A DNA stretch of 64,000 bases from Lachnospiraceae bacterium (GTDB lineage: Bacteria; Bacillota; Clostridia; Lachnospirales; Lachnospiraceae), in the NCBI GenBank assembly GCA_910574285.1, contig CAJTAL010000006.1:1-64000 (forward strand), given 5' to 3'. The position numbers and the translations under genes were made by a program. The notes beneath the pieces were generated by a model. The model was not told the DNA's origin. It ran no database searches and saw only the letters and a list, made by a program, of their open reading frames with translations. Below, piece by piece: positions 25,272 through 33,516 of the stretch (the first letter of the stretch is position 1; the number at the start of each line of letters is the position of its first letter).

Positions 25272-25892
25272 ATGGCTATAAAGTCTTATGAAGAGATGAA
25301 TGAGTTAGAGATGGATATTCTGAAGGAGATCGGCAGCATCGGCGGAGGCAATGCTGCGACAGCTATGTCCAGCATGCTGAACGCAAAGGTGAATATGTCC
25401 CTTCCGAAAGTAGTAATTTTAGGATTTAACGAAGCTTTGGATTATTTGGGGGATCCGGAAGAGCTGGTTGCGGCGATATTCGTAGAGATGTCGGGGGAAT
25501 TGAGTGGAATCATGCTTCTTATTCTGACGAAAGAGTTCTCGGATGAGGTATTGTTCAGGATGCTTGGGAAGGTGGATTCGGATTTCCTGGAATTAGAAGA
25601 GATTGATTCTTCTGTATTGATGGAGACAGGGAATATCGTAATATCGTCGTATATCACGGCAATGGCGTCCCTGACGAATGTGAATGTAGAGTTATCGGTT
25701 CCGCAGCTTGCGATTAATATGGTCGGCGGGATTATGAGCGCGCCGATGTCTTTGATGGGACAGCATTCAGACAGAATTATGATGATTACAGGACAATTCA
25801 CGATAGACGGAAAGGCATTAGACAGTGAAATGCTGCTCCTGCCGGATGTGGAATCTTTGAATGTTCTTATGAAAAAGCTAGGAGTTGAATAA
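25272..25892 (+). CDS. cheC: CheY-P phosphatase CheC
   Basis: CheC removes phosphate from CheY and binds CheD to control receptor adaptation. The 206-residue protein has the two-fold CheC repeat. In the first site, DILKEIGS, the catalytic Asn is replaced by Ser. The second site, SVLMETGN followed 22 residues later by P, is complete. So one active site is expected. It sits directly before cheD, its functional partner, with four bases between them. Confidence 0.9.
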   Translation: MAIKSYEEMNELEMDILKEIGSIGGGNAATAMSSMLNAKVNMSLPKVVILGFNEALDYLGDPEELVAAIFVEMSGELSGIMLLILTKEFSDEVLFRMLGKVDSDFLELEEIDSSVLMETGNIVISSYITAMASLTNVNVELSVPQLAINMVGGIMSAPMSLMGQHSDRIMMITGQFTIDGKALDSEMLLLPDVESLNVLMKKLGVE

Positions 25893-25896
25893 GTCA

Positions 25897-26379
25897 ATGG
25901 AAAAAAAGATATCGGTCGGAATAGCTGATATGAAGATAACAAGACAGGAAGGAATTTTGATTACGTACGCGCTCGGGTCATGTATCGGAATCTCATTTTA
26001 TGATCCTATGATCAAATTAGGAGCGCTTCTTCATATCATGCTTCCGGAGAAAGGGAGAGGGAACGACAGCAATATATACAAATTTGCAGATTCGGGGATT
26101 CATGAGACTCTGCGTAAGCTTTCTGCTTACGGCGCTACGAAGAGGAGACTCGTGTGTAAGATTGCCGGAGGCGCCAAGATGTTCGAGATGAAAGGCGCCG
26201 GCGGATTAGGGAATATCGGAGAACGGAATGCCCAGAATGTCAAGAGAATCCTGATGGCGGAGGGACTGCATGTTGCCAGTGAGGATACGGGAGCGAATTA
26301 TGCAAGAACGATGCTGTTGGATGTGAGCACAGGAAAGGTGAGCGTCCGCTCGGCCGGAAGACCGGAGCGTTTCTTATAG
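25897..26379 (+). CDS. cheD: Chemoreceptor glutamine deamidase CheD
   Basis: CheD deamidates receptor glutamines and exchanges between receptors and CheC. The 160-residue protein shows the family core: ITYALGSCIGISFYD with the nucleophilic Cys, LLHIMLP with the His, and the C-terminal KVSVRSAGRPERF. The start is ATG 25897, 12 bases after AGGAG; a TTG at 25885 abuts the site. The deamidase is present although cheA, cheB, cheW and cheR are not in the window. Confidence 0.9.
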   Translation: MEKKISVGIADMKITRQEGILITYALGSCIGISFYDPMIKLGALLHIMLPEKGRGNDSNIYKFADSGIHETLRKLSAYGATKRRLVCKIAGGAKMFEMKGAGGLGNIGERNAQNVKRILMAEGLHVASEDTGANYARTMLLDVSTGKVSVRSAGRPERFL

Positions 26380-26511
26380 AGAACGATTCGGAACAGCCTG
26401 TCGGAGGACTTGGCTGCGAGGCTGGTTTGCCAGGAAAGGATCTGATCGATGTTATGTCAGGCGGATATTATGTCGATAGATATACAGAGAGTATAAAGGA
26501 GTGGAATGTGT

Positions 26512-27432
26512 ATGGCTGATACAGAGATTTTATTGGAATCAGGGACAAATGAGATTGAGATTATGCAGTTTACCATATTTGGCGAGTTGTATGGTATTAA
26601 TGTTGCAAAAGTACGGGAGATCATGATGGCGGATAAAGTAAAGCCGATACCGCATTCCCATGACTCCGTCGAGGGAATATTCAAGCCGAGGGAGATCTTG
26701 CTTACGGTAATCAACCTGCCGAAATACCTGACCGGTGACAGCGGAGAGAAGAAGGACAGAGATCTATTCATTATTACGAATTTCAATAAGATGCACATTG
26801 CATTCCGCGTACACAGCGTGGTTGGAATCAGCAGAATATCCTGGGAGAATATTCAGAAACCGGATAAGGCTCTTACGAACGGAGAGGACGGAGTGGCAAC
26901 AGGGATCGCCCAGTGCGGCGGGCAGTTGGTTACAATTCTGGATTTTGAGAAGATCGTTGCCGAGATCGCGCCGGAAACGAGCATACAGGTACATGATATC
27001 GACGCGCTTGGAGAGAGAGTGGTAAGAGATCATCCGATCATACTCGCAGAGGATTCAATTCTATTGACTAAGATGATCAAGGATTCCTTATTCCGTGCAG
27101 GCTATTCGAATCTGAAGAATTTCAATAACGGGAAGGAAGCATGGGAATATCTGGAGAGTATCCGCAATGAACCGGATTTTAGCGAGAGAGCGGGGTTGTT
27201 GATTACGGATATTGAGATGCCGGAGATGGACGGTCATCGTCTGACGAAGCTTGTGAAGGATGATGAGAAAATGCGGAAGATGCCGGTTATTATTTTCTCG
27301 TCTTTGATTAATGAAGAGATGCGTCTTAAGGGTAAGCAGTTGGGGGCAGATGAGCAGTTATCGAAGCCGGAGATAGGACGTCTTGTAGAAGTGATGGACG
27401 AATTATTAGACCGGAGGGAGATGGAAAGTTAG
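26512..27432 (+). CDS. cheV: Chemotaxis coupling protein CheV
   Basis: CheV couples receptors to CheA and adapts through its receiver domain. The CheW-like domain (about 15-160: TIFGELYGINVAKVREI, VEGIFKPREILLTVINL) is followed by a REC domain (about 170-300) with LITDIEMPEMDGH at the phosphorylation site. The start is ATG 26512, eight bases after AAGGAG; an ATG at 26506 is too close. A 132-bp gap before it contains a CAGCCT/AGGCTG stem. CheW itself is not in the window, so CheV could be the coupler linked to this operon. Confidence 0.9.
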   Translation: MADTEILLESGTNEIEIMQFTIFGELYGINVAKVREIMMADKVKPIPHSHDSVEGIFKPREILLTVINLPKYLTGDSGEKKDRDLFIITNFNKMHIAFRVHSVVGISRISWENIQKPDKALTNGEDGVATGIAQCGGQLVTILDFEKIVAEIAPETSIQVHDIDALGERVVRDHPIILAEDSILLTKMIKDSLFRAGYSNLKNFNNGKEAWEYLESIRNEPDFSERAGLLITDIEMPEMDGHRLTKLVKDDEKMRKMPVIIFSSLINEEMRLKGKQLGADEQLSKPEIGRLVEVMDELLDRREMES

Positions 27433-28683
27433 ATGAATAATTATATAGTAAGACAAGCCATTAAGGATCTGCAGACGGATGAGATAGTAGGATATGAATT
27501 CCTGATACAGGAAGACCAGGGCAGCTTATATAATCCAAGTGCAGACAGCGTGGCGGCAAATACAATGGTTGCGTTTCTGTCTGAGAATTCCGATCGGATA
27601 TTCAAAGACAGAAAGACATTCATGACATTTACCCCTACACTTCTCTTTCGGAATACGCCGAAGATATTTGACAAAGATAAGGTTGTTATTCAGATAGGGG
27701 ATAATATCATCATCCATGCGCTGGCAGGAATCTTGATCAGCAAATACCGCGATGAAGGGTACAGTTTCGCTATCAATGATTTTCAGTTTACGCCGAAGTA
27801 TTTCAGCATATTGGAACATGCAGATTATATTAAGATGGATATCTCGAATAAGATGGATGAAGAGCAGATGCGTTCGGTGTCCAATGTAGTGGATATGGCG
27901 CATGGTTTCCAGAAGAAATTCATCGCTACGGGCGTGAACAGCAGGGAAGTCTATGATTGCGCGCTCAAGTTGGAAGTAGACTATGTAGAAGGAAATTATA
28001 TCTCCGACAGAATGACTGCCAAGACAGGAAAGATGGAATTCATGCAGGGAAATCTCTATCAGCTTATCGTCGAGATTACGAAGGATGAGCCGGATATAGG
28101 AGAGTTGGAGGAGATCATAACCAGAGACGCTTCTCTTACATATGCTCTGCTTAAGATGGCAAATTCACCGTATTTTGCGGTGCACCAAGAGACTACGTCG
28201 GTGCGTCAGGCGCTGATACGAGTCGGTATCAATCAGTTGAAGCAGTGGATCTATCTTCTTAGTTTCGAAGATAAGCAAGAGAATTCATCGGAGGAGGTTC
28301 TTAAGACTTCCTTCATGCGAGCGAATTTTGCGTCGGCGTTGGTGAAGAAGTTAAGGCAGTTCCCGATCAACAGTTCGGACGCATATCTGATGGGTATGTT
28401 TTCGACATTGGAATATATGATCGACGCGTCGATCGAGGATATTCTTTTTGAGATCCCGATCATAGAGGAGGTTAAGAATGCTCTGATATCTAAGGAAGGG
28501 CCGGCAGGAAGACTGTATGAGCTGATTCTGTGCTATGAGAACGCACAATGGGCGGAGATTCAGACTATCGCGGATGAGCTGGGAATTAAGACGAACGAGA
28601 TGGCACAAATCTATATGGATTCCGTAGAAGAAGTGAATAATATCTGGGATAATGTCGTAGGTATGAATAACGGGGAATCATAA
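27433..28683 (+). CDS. Degenerate EAL-HDOD signalling protein
   Basis: The 416-residue protein has an EAL-like N-terminal domain (about 1-200) and a C-terminal HDOD domain (about 205-400; YALLKMANSPYFAV, SVRQALIRVGINQLKQWI), the YuxH-type arrangement. The EAL position reads YEFLIQ, and the usual metal-binding ENE and DDFG motifs are not recognisable (INDFQ remains), so c-di-GMP hydrolysis is unlikely; binding or scaffolding is more plausible. It begins immediately after the cheV stop. A GC-rich stem at 28669-28691 spans its stop codon. Proteins of this type influence motility in other bacteria. Confidence 0.75.
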   Translation: MNNYIVRQAIKDLQTDEIVGYEFLIQEDQGSLYNPSADSVAANTMVAFLSENSDRIFKDRKTFMTFTPTLLFRNTPKIFDKDKVVIQIGDNIIIHALAGILISKYRDEGYSFAINDFQFTPKYFSILEHADYIKMDISNKMDEEQMRSVSNVVDMAHGFQKKFIATGVNSREVYDCALKLEVDYVEGNYISDRMTAKTGKMEFMQGNLYQLIVEITKDEPDIGELEEIITRDASLTYALLKMANSPYFAVHQETTSVRQALIRVGINQLKQWIYLLSFEDKQENSSEEVLKTSFMRANFASALVKKLRQFPINSSDAYLMGMFSTLEYMIDASIEDILFEIPIIEEVKNALISKEGPAGRLYELILCYENAQWAEIQTIADELGIKTNEMAQIYMDSVEEVNNIWDNVVGMNNGES

Positions 28684-28712
28684 TCCCCGTTCTTGTATCG
28701 GAGGTGTGAGTT

Positions 28713-29576
28713 ATGATTAGCGGAGTCTCAGGGGTCAGTAATATGACCGGTGTCCTGGCAGTTCAGCCATATCGGGGCGCACAGCAGTATATGGGATATG
28801 CCCAGGTAAAGGCGTTATCCCAAAGTACAGCGGGACAGAATTATACGGCGTCCGGAGTAAACGCCAGCCAGGGGACAGATGCAGCAGCATCCGCTGTAAG
28901 GAGCGGCAAAGGAGCAGGAGCGTCGTCTGCGGCACAGCAGGCGCCGAGGATCGGCGCGGTCTGGAGCGGACGGGCGGCGAATACGGGGGTACCTGTGGAG
29001 CCGGTAGATCCGGTGAAAGCGGTATCGTCGAATGAGGCACGGGGAATAGCGTATGCGATACCATTCCTGAGAAAAGGGATGGACCCGGCAGAGTTGTCCG
29101 TACGTATGCGTATGCAGTATATGGATCCTTCTCAGGGAAAGAAGGCGGCTGCGGATAAAGCGGCGCCGGGAATTGCCGGAGAAAATGGAGCAGGTCAGGT
29201 AATGCCTGGAGCAGCGGAACAGTCTGCGGCAGGAGTGCAGGGAGTATCCGGAGAAAAGGAATGCCAGACCTGCAAGGAGAGAAAATATCAGGACGGTTCG
29301 GATGATCCCGGAGTATCCTATCAGACTCCGACGCATATATCGCCGGAGCAGGCAGCGTCTGCGGTGAGAGGACACGAGATGGAGCATGTGGTGCGTGAGC
29401 AGGCGTCGGCAGAGCGGGAAGGACGCCGTGTGGTCAGCCAGTCCGTCACCATGCATACGGCGATCTGTCCGGAATGCGGAAGGGTCTATGTATCAGGCGG
29501 TACGACCAGGACGACGACTGCATCCGATTCGCAGCCGGAACAGCCGGTATCGGAGCAGGAGGCGGATGCCGCATAA
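28713..29576 (+). CDS. SprA-like putative zinc metallopeptidase
   Basis: The C-terminal part (about 185-275) resembles the SprA-related (PF12118) family: CQTCKERKYQDGSDDPGVSY, THISPEQAASAVRGHEMEHV and ICPECGRVYVSGGTTRT. The HEMEH sequence at 221-225 fits an HExxH zinc site, and two CxxC pairs may bind another metal. The N-terminal 180 residues are Ala/Gly/Gln-rich and disordered, with no signal peptide. It lies between the cheV/HDOD genes and a chemoreceptor, with CGGAGGTG before the ATG. Export through the flagellar apparatus is an untested idea. Enzyme activity is inferred only. Confidence 0.65.
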   Translation: MISGVSGVSNMTGVLAVQPYRGAQQYMGYAQVKALSQSTAGQNYTASGVNASQGTDAAASAVRSGKGAGASSAAQQAPRIGAVWSGRAANTGVPVEPVDPVKAVSSNEARGIAYAIPFLRKGMDPAELSVRMRMQYMDPSQGKKAAADKAAPGIAGENGAGQVMPGAAEQSAAGVQGVSGEKECQTCKERKYQDGSDDPGVSYQTPTHISPEQAASAVRGHEMEHVVREQASAEREGRRVVSQSVTMHTAICPECGRVYVSGGTTRTTTASDSQPEQPVSEQEADAA

Positions 29577-29627
29577 CCGTGCAGCCGGAATCGGAGCAGG
29601 AGGCGGATGCCGCATAACCGTGCAGCC
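29550..29627 (+). repeat. 41-bp tandem duplication across a stop codon
   Basis: TCGGAGCAGGAGGCGGATGC and the following bases occur at 29550 and again at 29591, a 41-bp period with 37 bases identical. The first copy encodes the end of the metallopeptidase, including its TAA; the second repeats the same tail and stop outside the gene. Confidence 0.9.
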
Positions 29628-29670
29628 GCGATAGCGGAACACAAGAATAAGAGAGAGAGGATATGTATCC

Positions 29671-31320
29671 ATGCGTAAAAGTATTAATAAAATGGTGGGA
29701 ATCCGAGTTGCCACGACGATTGCCGCAGTGTTGATATACAGTTTTTCTGTAACAGCGAGTATTTTTTCAATCAAAGATACGCAGAATACCAGTATTGAGG
29801 CAACTACACTGTTAGACACGATAGAGAAAGCAGAAGTAGCACATTATAAATGGTCCTCAGGTTTGAGTAATGCACTGTATGAAGGAAAGGAATTTACCGG
29901 AAGTATGGATCCGACCGCTTGTGTTCTTGGGCAGTGGCTTTACGGGGATATGTCCACGGACGACAAGAAAATACTCGCCCTGAGAGACGAACTGGAACCT
30001 TTACATAAGGAGCTGCATGAGTCGGCAAGTTATGTTTTGGAGATGGCGAAGACGAATCCGGATGCGGCGCAGGATTATTATCAGAATACGATCCAGACGA
30101 ATTTGAGCACACTGGTAGGTCTTATGGATCAAGTAGTTGAAGAGGGTACGCAGCTAAAGGATACGAGCGCCGTAGCCATGAGCGAAAAACTTCATACCGT
30201 ACAGGTAGTGTCAGGAGTATGTTTCTTCTTAGCATTAATATTCATGATCAGTATGGTGACCTATGTACTCAAACAGATTGTAAAACCTATTATTTATATC
30301 AGTAATCAGATACGTCCGCTTCAGGAAGGAAATCTTGATATTAATCTGGAGTACGAGGCGAATAACGAGCTGGGTGATCTGGCAAGTATTCTGCGGAATT
30401 CAATGAAAGTAATAGAAGATTATATCCATGATATTGACCGTATTATGGCGCAGTTCGCGCAAGGTGATTTTAACGTAACTCCTTCTGTAAAATATATAGG
30501 AGATTTCCAGATGATCGAACAGGCGATCGGCAGCTTTACGACAACGATATCATCAGCGATTGGCAGTATAGGCAGGGCGGAGCATCAGATCTCCGGTAAT
30601 GCGGATCAGTTATCCAGCAGTTCACAGTCTCTGGCTCAGGGAGCTACGGAGCAGGCCAGTGCAGTGGAGCAGCTCTATGCGACGTTAGATGAATTGTCCA
30701 AGAATGCAGCCAGAAATGTGGAGATGGCGAATGAAGCGCAGAACGACGCCAAGAAGACGGGAGAGCAGGTTAGTATAAGCGGCAGCCAGATGGAAGAGAT
30801 GGTTGCGGCTATGAAGGATATTACACAGACGTCTCATAAGATTAACGAGATTATTGCAACGATTGAGAACATTGCGTTCCAGACGAATATCCTGGCGCTT
30901 AATGCGGCGGTAGAGGCGGCGAGGGCAGGATCTGCAGGAAAAGGTTTTGCGGTAGTCGCGGATGAGGTGCGGAGTCTTGCGGCACAGTCTGACGAGGCGG
31001 CGAAAGAAACCAAGGATCTTATCGAAGAGTCTGTAAAAGCGACGGAACGCGGAAGCGGTATCGTAGATGAAGTATCCGAGACATTGAACAGGACCCTGAA
31101 TCTTGTGAAGAAGTCCAACAGCGCCATCGGTTCCATCGCGGATGCGATCAATGCCGAGTCAGAGGCTATTAAGCAAGTAACGGACGGTATTGCTCAGATC
31201 GCTGAAGTCGTTCAGACGAATTCAGCCAGCAGTCAGGAGTCCGCGGCAGTCAGCGAAGAACTTTTTGAAGAAGTCCGCAAGCTTCATGAACAGACCGGAA
31301 GATTCAGGCTTAAGAAATAA
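29671..31320 (+). CDS. Chemoreceptor with N-terminal CZB-like zinc domain
   Basis: This methyl-accepting chemotaxis protein has membrane helices at about 10-34 and 178-204, a HAMP region (about 205-255) and a signalling domain whose tip reads [21 protein letters not shown]. The sensor between the helices carries a CZB pattern: H58 in VAHYKW, C84 in CVLGQWL, H112 and H116 in LHKELH, the 3-His/1-Cys set used to bind zinc. CZB domains are usually cytoplasmic and C-terminal; here it should face outside. Length is 549 residues. A bidirectional terminator follows. Confidence 0.85.
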   Translation: MRKSINKMVGIRVATTIAAVLIYSFSVTASIFSIKDTQNTSIEATTLLDTIEKAEVAHYKWSSGLSNALYEGKEFTGSMDPTACVLGQWLYGDMSTDDKKILALRDELEPLHKELHESASYVLEMAKTNPDAAQDYYQNTIQTNLSTLVGLMDQVVEEGTQLKDTSAVAMSEKLHTVQVVSGVCFFLALIFMISMVTYVLKQIVKPIIYISNQIRPLQEGNLDINLEYEANNELGDLASILRNSMKVIEDYIHDIDRIMAQFAQGDFNVTPSVKYIGDFQMIEQAIGSFTTTISSAIGSIGRAEHQISGNADQLSSSSQSLAQGATEQASAVEQLYATLDELSKNAARNVEMANEAQNDAKKTGEQVSISGSQMEEMVAAMKDITQTSHKINEIIATIENIAFQTNILALNAAVEAARAGSAGKGFAVVADEVRSLAAQSDEAAKETKDLIEESVKATERGSGIVDEVSETLNRTLNLVKKSNSAIGSIADAINAESEAIKQVTDGIAQIAEVVQTNSASSQESAAVSEELFEEVRKLHEQTGRFRLKK

Positions 31321-31381
31321 GGAGCGTGTATAGCGCTTTAAGATTAGTATAGAGAAATAATGTGTGGTTTAACTCAGCCGA

Positions 31382-31442
31382 AAATGGCAGATGATAAGAC
31401 CTGATACGTGATATTCCGTATGGTCAGTCATCTGCCATTTTT
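31382..31442. terminator. Bidirectional terminator between convergent genes
   Basis: AAATGGCAGATGA (31382-31394) pairs perfectly with TCATCTGCCATTT (31428-31440). The arms enclose further pairing (GACC/GGTC, ATACG/CGTAT). A-rich and T-rich flanks suit termination from both sides, for the chemoreceptor (+) and the ComFB gene (-). Confidence 0.8.
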
Positions 31443-31462
31443 GATATAATTAAGGAAAATAT

Positions 31463-32473
31463 TTAATGTCTTGGGTTATCTTTTACGGTCATACACGCTT
31501 TGATAGCTTCTACCGTAACGTCCGAGATTAATCTGTTCGTATAATAGCTTATGAGAGGAGGAACGGCGGTGGGGAGGGTGACGATATATTTCGGCATAAG
31601 TCCGTTCATCGTCAATGCAATTGTATCCGCCTTGCATCGTTCGCAGGTACAGAGGTCAAACTGACGCATAAAATAGATGATTTTGTCTTTGACGATCTCT
31701 TCCATAACGTTCAGGTAGACGAAATCCGGCTCCGGTTCCGGCGCTGTCTCCGGTTCGGCTGCCGCTGCCTGTTCTGGTTCCGGCGCTGTCTCCGGTTCGG
31801 CTGCCGCTGTCGTCTCTGGTTGTGAAGCTGCGTATGAATCTGCCGGTGTGATATCCTCTGTGGCAGAATTTGAAGTTTCGGCAGCTGCCTGAGCTTCCGA
31901 CAAAGAATCTGCTTCTGTATCTTCTGCAGGTTCCGTCTCTGCAGATGTAAAATCTGTAGCAGCCGTCTCAGAAGCTTCCGCAGTTACAGAAGCTTCTGCA
32001 GTTTCTGTAACCTCTGCAGTTTCTGTAACTTCTACAGTTTCTAAATTCTCCGCAGTTTCTGCGGCTTTCTCAGTTTCTGTGATCTGAGGTTCCATATCCT
32101 GCGTATCTGCATCCGCCTTGCTATCTGCAGCGGTGTTTGGAGAAACTGCCGCTAGTTCGGATTCAAATTGATTAGATAATTCATGCTGTATCAATTCGGC
32201 GACAGGATCCGTGCCGGTTGTGTCAATCACGGAGATGTTCTGTGCCGATACAGGCGCGCTTACCGTTACGGGTTCTGTGTCTGTCTTTGCCGGTTGTACA
32301 GCGTCAGGTTTCGTGCTTTCTTTGGCGGACGGCTGCGCGGCTTCTTCTGCCGGAGCAGCCTCCGAAGAAGATGGGGCTGTTTCGTTAGCCGTCGTTTCTT
32401 CTGTTGAATTCTGCGTATCGTGTCCGGCAAGCAGATTTAGTACATGTGCAGTCTTATTGCTTCTTCTGGCCAT
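31463..32473 (-). CDS. ComFB-domain protein with long acidic N-terminus
   Basis: The C-terminal 90 residues (about 245-336) match the ComFB family (PF10719): YLNVMEEIVKDKIIYFMRQF, then CTCERCKADTIALTMNGLMPKY, and a final A-x-V-NPRH-like end, IKACMTVKDNPRH. The preceding 240 residues are Thr/Glu/Ala-rich with near repeats, including a 42-bp duplication (31734-31767 and 31776-31809 on the plus strand). ComFB domains have been described as cyclic dinucleotide receptors in cyanobacteria. The ribosome binding site AAGGAGG overlaps the parA stop, so the two are coupled. Confidence 0.75.
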   Translation of the reverse strand: MARRSNKTAHVLNLLAGHDTQNSTEETTANETAPSSSEAAPAEEAAQPSAKESTKPDAVQPAKTDTEPVTVSAPVSAQNISVIDTTGTDPVAELIQHELSNQFESELAAVSPNTAADSKADADTQDMEPQITETEKAAETAENLETVEVTETAEVTETAEASVTAEASETAATDFTSAETEPAEDTEADSLSEAQAAAETSNSATEDITPADSYAASQPETTAAAEPETAPEPEQAAAAEPETAPEPEPDFVYLNVMEEIVKDKIIYFMRQFDLCTCERCKADTIALTMNGLMPKYIVTLPTAVPPLISYYTNRLISDVTVEAIKACMTVKDNPRH

Positions 32474-32480
32474 TTCTGTA

Positions 32481-33272
32481 TTACCTCCTTAATGTAGCCT
32501 GACGGAATCCCTCCGTACGGCTTACAACTTCTTTGACAAAACTCTGATAATCTACTGATGGTTTGGCATGAGGCGCATGGTCGAATACGCTTAAGCCATG
32601 CGCGGGAGCCTCTGCTACGGTGACGCTGGTACGAATCTGCACGTCAAATACGTGCGTTCCCATCTGTGAAGCGATATTATCGGCCATCTCTTTCACTTCA
32701 CGGGCAAGCAGAGTCCGTGGATTATATTTCGTTAATATAATGCCTAATATATTCAAATTCGGGTTCACGCTTTGACGCACGGAGTCAACCGTCTCCTTTA
32801 ACTGAGAAACGCCTAAGAGGCTCAGGATCTCGGGAGCCATGGGTATGATCAAGTGGTCGGACGTCGCATAAGCATTTACCGTCAGGATATTCAAAGCAGG
32901 CGGTGTATCGATAATGATATAGTCGTAATTATCTGCTACAGGAGACAGCGCTTTCTTTAGAAGAATATCCCTGTCGGAAGAAGAAAATTCAAGTTCCGCG
33001 CCGCTCAACAGGATATTTGAAGTAATAATATCACAGTAATCGGTTGTCTGGATTGCCTCCTGGATGGGGACTTGTCCGGTCAGTACGTCATGGATCGTGC
33101 GACACTCTTCGATGTCAAGTCCAAGACTGAACCCCAGGCTTCCCTGCGGGTCCAAATCAATTGCCAATACCTTTTTATGATAAAAAGAGCTTAATCCGGC
33201 AGCCAGAGCGCTGGATGTTGTTGTCTTGCCTACGCCGCCTTTCTGGTTTGTAAGTGCGATGATAGTAGCCAA
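32481..33272 (-). CDS. ParA/Soj-family ATPase
   Basis: This ParA-type ATPase could position proteins or DNA by ATP-dependent binding cycles. The 263-residue sequence has the deviant Walker A NQKGGVGKTTTSSALA, AIDLDPQGSLGFSLG, and IIIDTPPALNIL. The start is TTG 33272 with GGAGG eight bases upstream. No ParB follows; the downstream partner is the ComFB protein. It is not FlhG by sequence position, but it is the only MinD/ParA-type gene in this motility region. A chromosomal Soj role is less likely without ParB. Confidence 0.85.
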   Translation of the reverse strand: MATIIALTNQKGGVGKTTTSSALAAGLSSFYHKKVLAIDLDPQGSLGFSLGLDIEECRTIHDVLTGQVPIQEAIQTTDYCDIITSNILLSGAELEFSSSDRDILLKKALSPVADNYDYIIIDTPPALNILTVNAYATSDHLIIPMAPEILSLLGVSQLKETVDSVRQSVNPNLNILGIILTKYNPRTLLAREVKEMADNIASQMGTHVFDVQIRTSVTVAEAPAHGLSVFDHAPHAKPSVDYQSFVKEVVSRTEGFRQATLRR

Positions 33273-33312
33273 AATAATTCCTCCATTCGTAATTAAAACT
33301 TGTTCTAGCTAT

Positions 33313-33339
33313 TATTTAAAGTATACTATATGCCGATAA
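33313..33339 (+). promoter_or_regulatory. Candidate sigma-28 promoter of fliD-fliS-fliT
   Basis: A perfect GCCGATAA -10 element lies at 33332-33339, about 177 bases before fliD. The -35 is poor: TAAA at 33317 leaves only 11 bases instead of 15, and the 15-base position reads TATT. Late genes such as fliD are usual sigma-28 targets. Confidence 0.45.
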
Positions 33340-33409
33340 ATAAGTACAGAATAAATTTGAATTTGTGGTAATGCGGTTTTTTGTACGTCAGAGTCTGTTA
33401 CATATGGAT

Positions 33410-33439
33410 ATTCCGGCATTGTTCAGAGTATGCCGGAAT
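33410..33439 (+). other. Hairpin in the fliD leader
   Basis: ATTCCGGCAT (33410-33419) and ATGCCGGAAT (33430-33439) form a perfect 10-bp stem with a 10-base loop, in what would be the 5' untranslated region of fliD. Several GGA triplets follow before the start. No T-run. Confidence 0.4.
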
Positions 33440-33516
33440 TGTCTGGAGCAGGCAGGGCGGAGGATGGTTGCGCCGTATGAACAATAAGCAGTCGAGAGAG
33501 AAAAGGAGAGATTGAT

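Noticed and set aside
32481-33272. The ParA gene as flhG
   Set aside because: It carries Soj/ParA motifs, is on the opposite strand, is not next to flhF, and is coupled to a ComFB gene.
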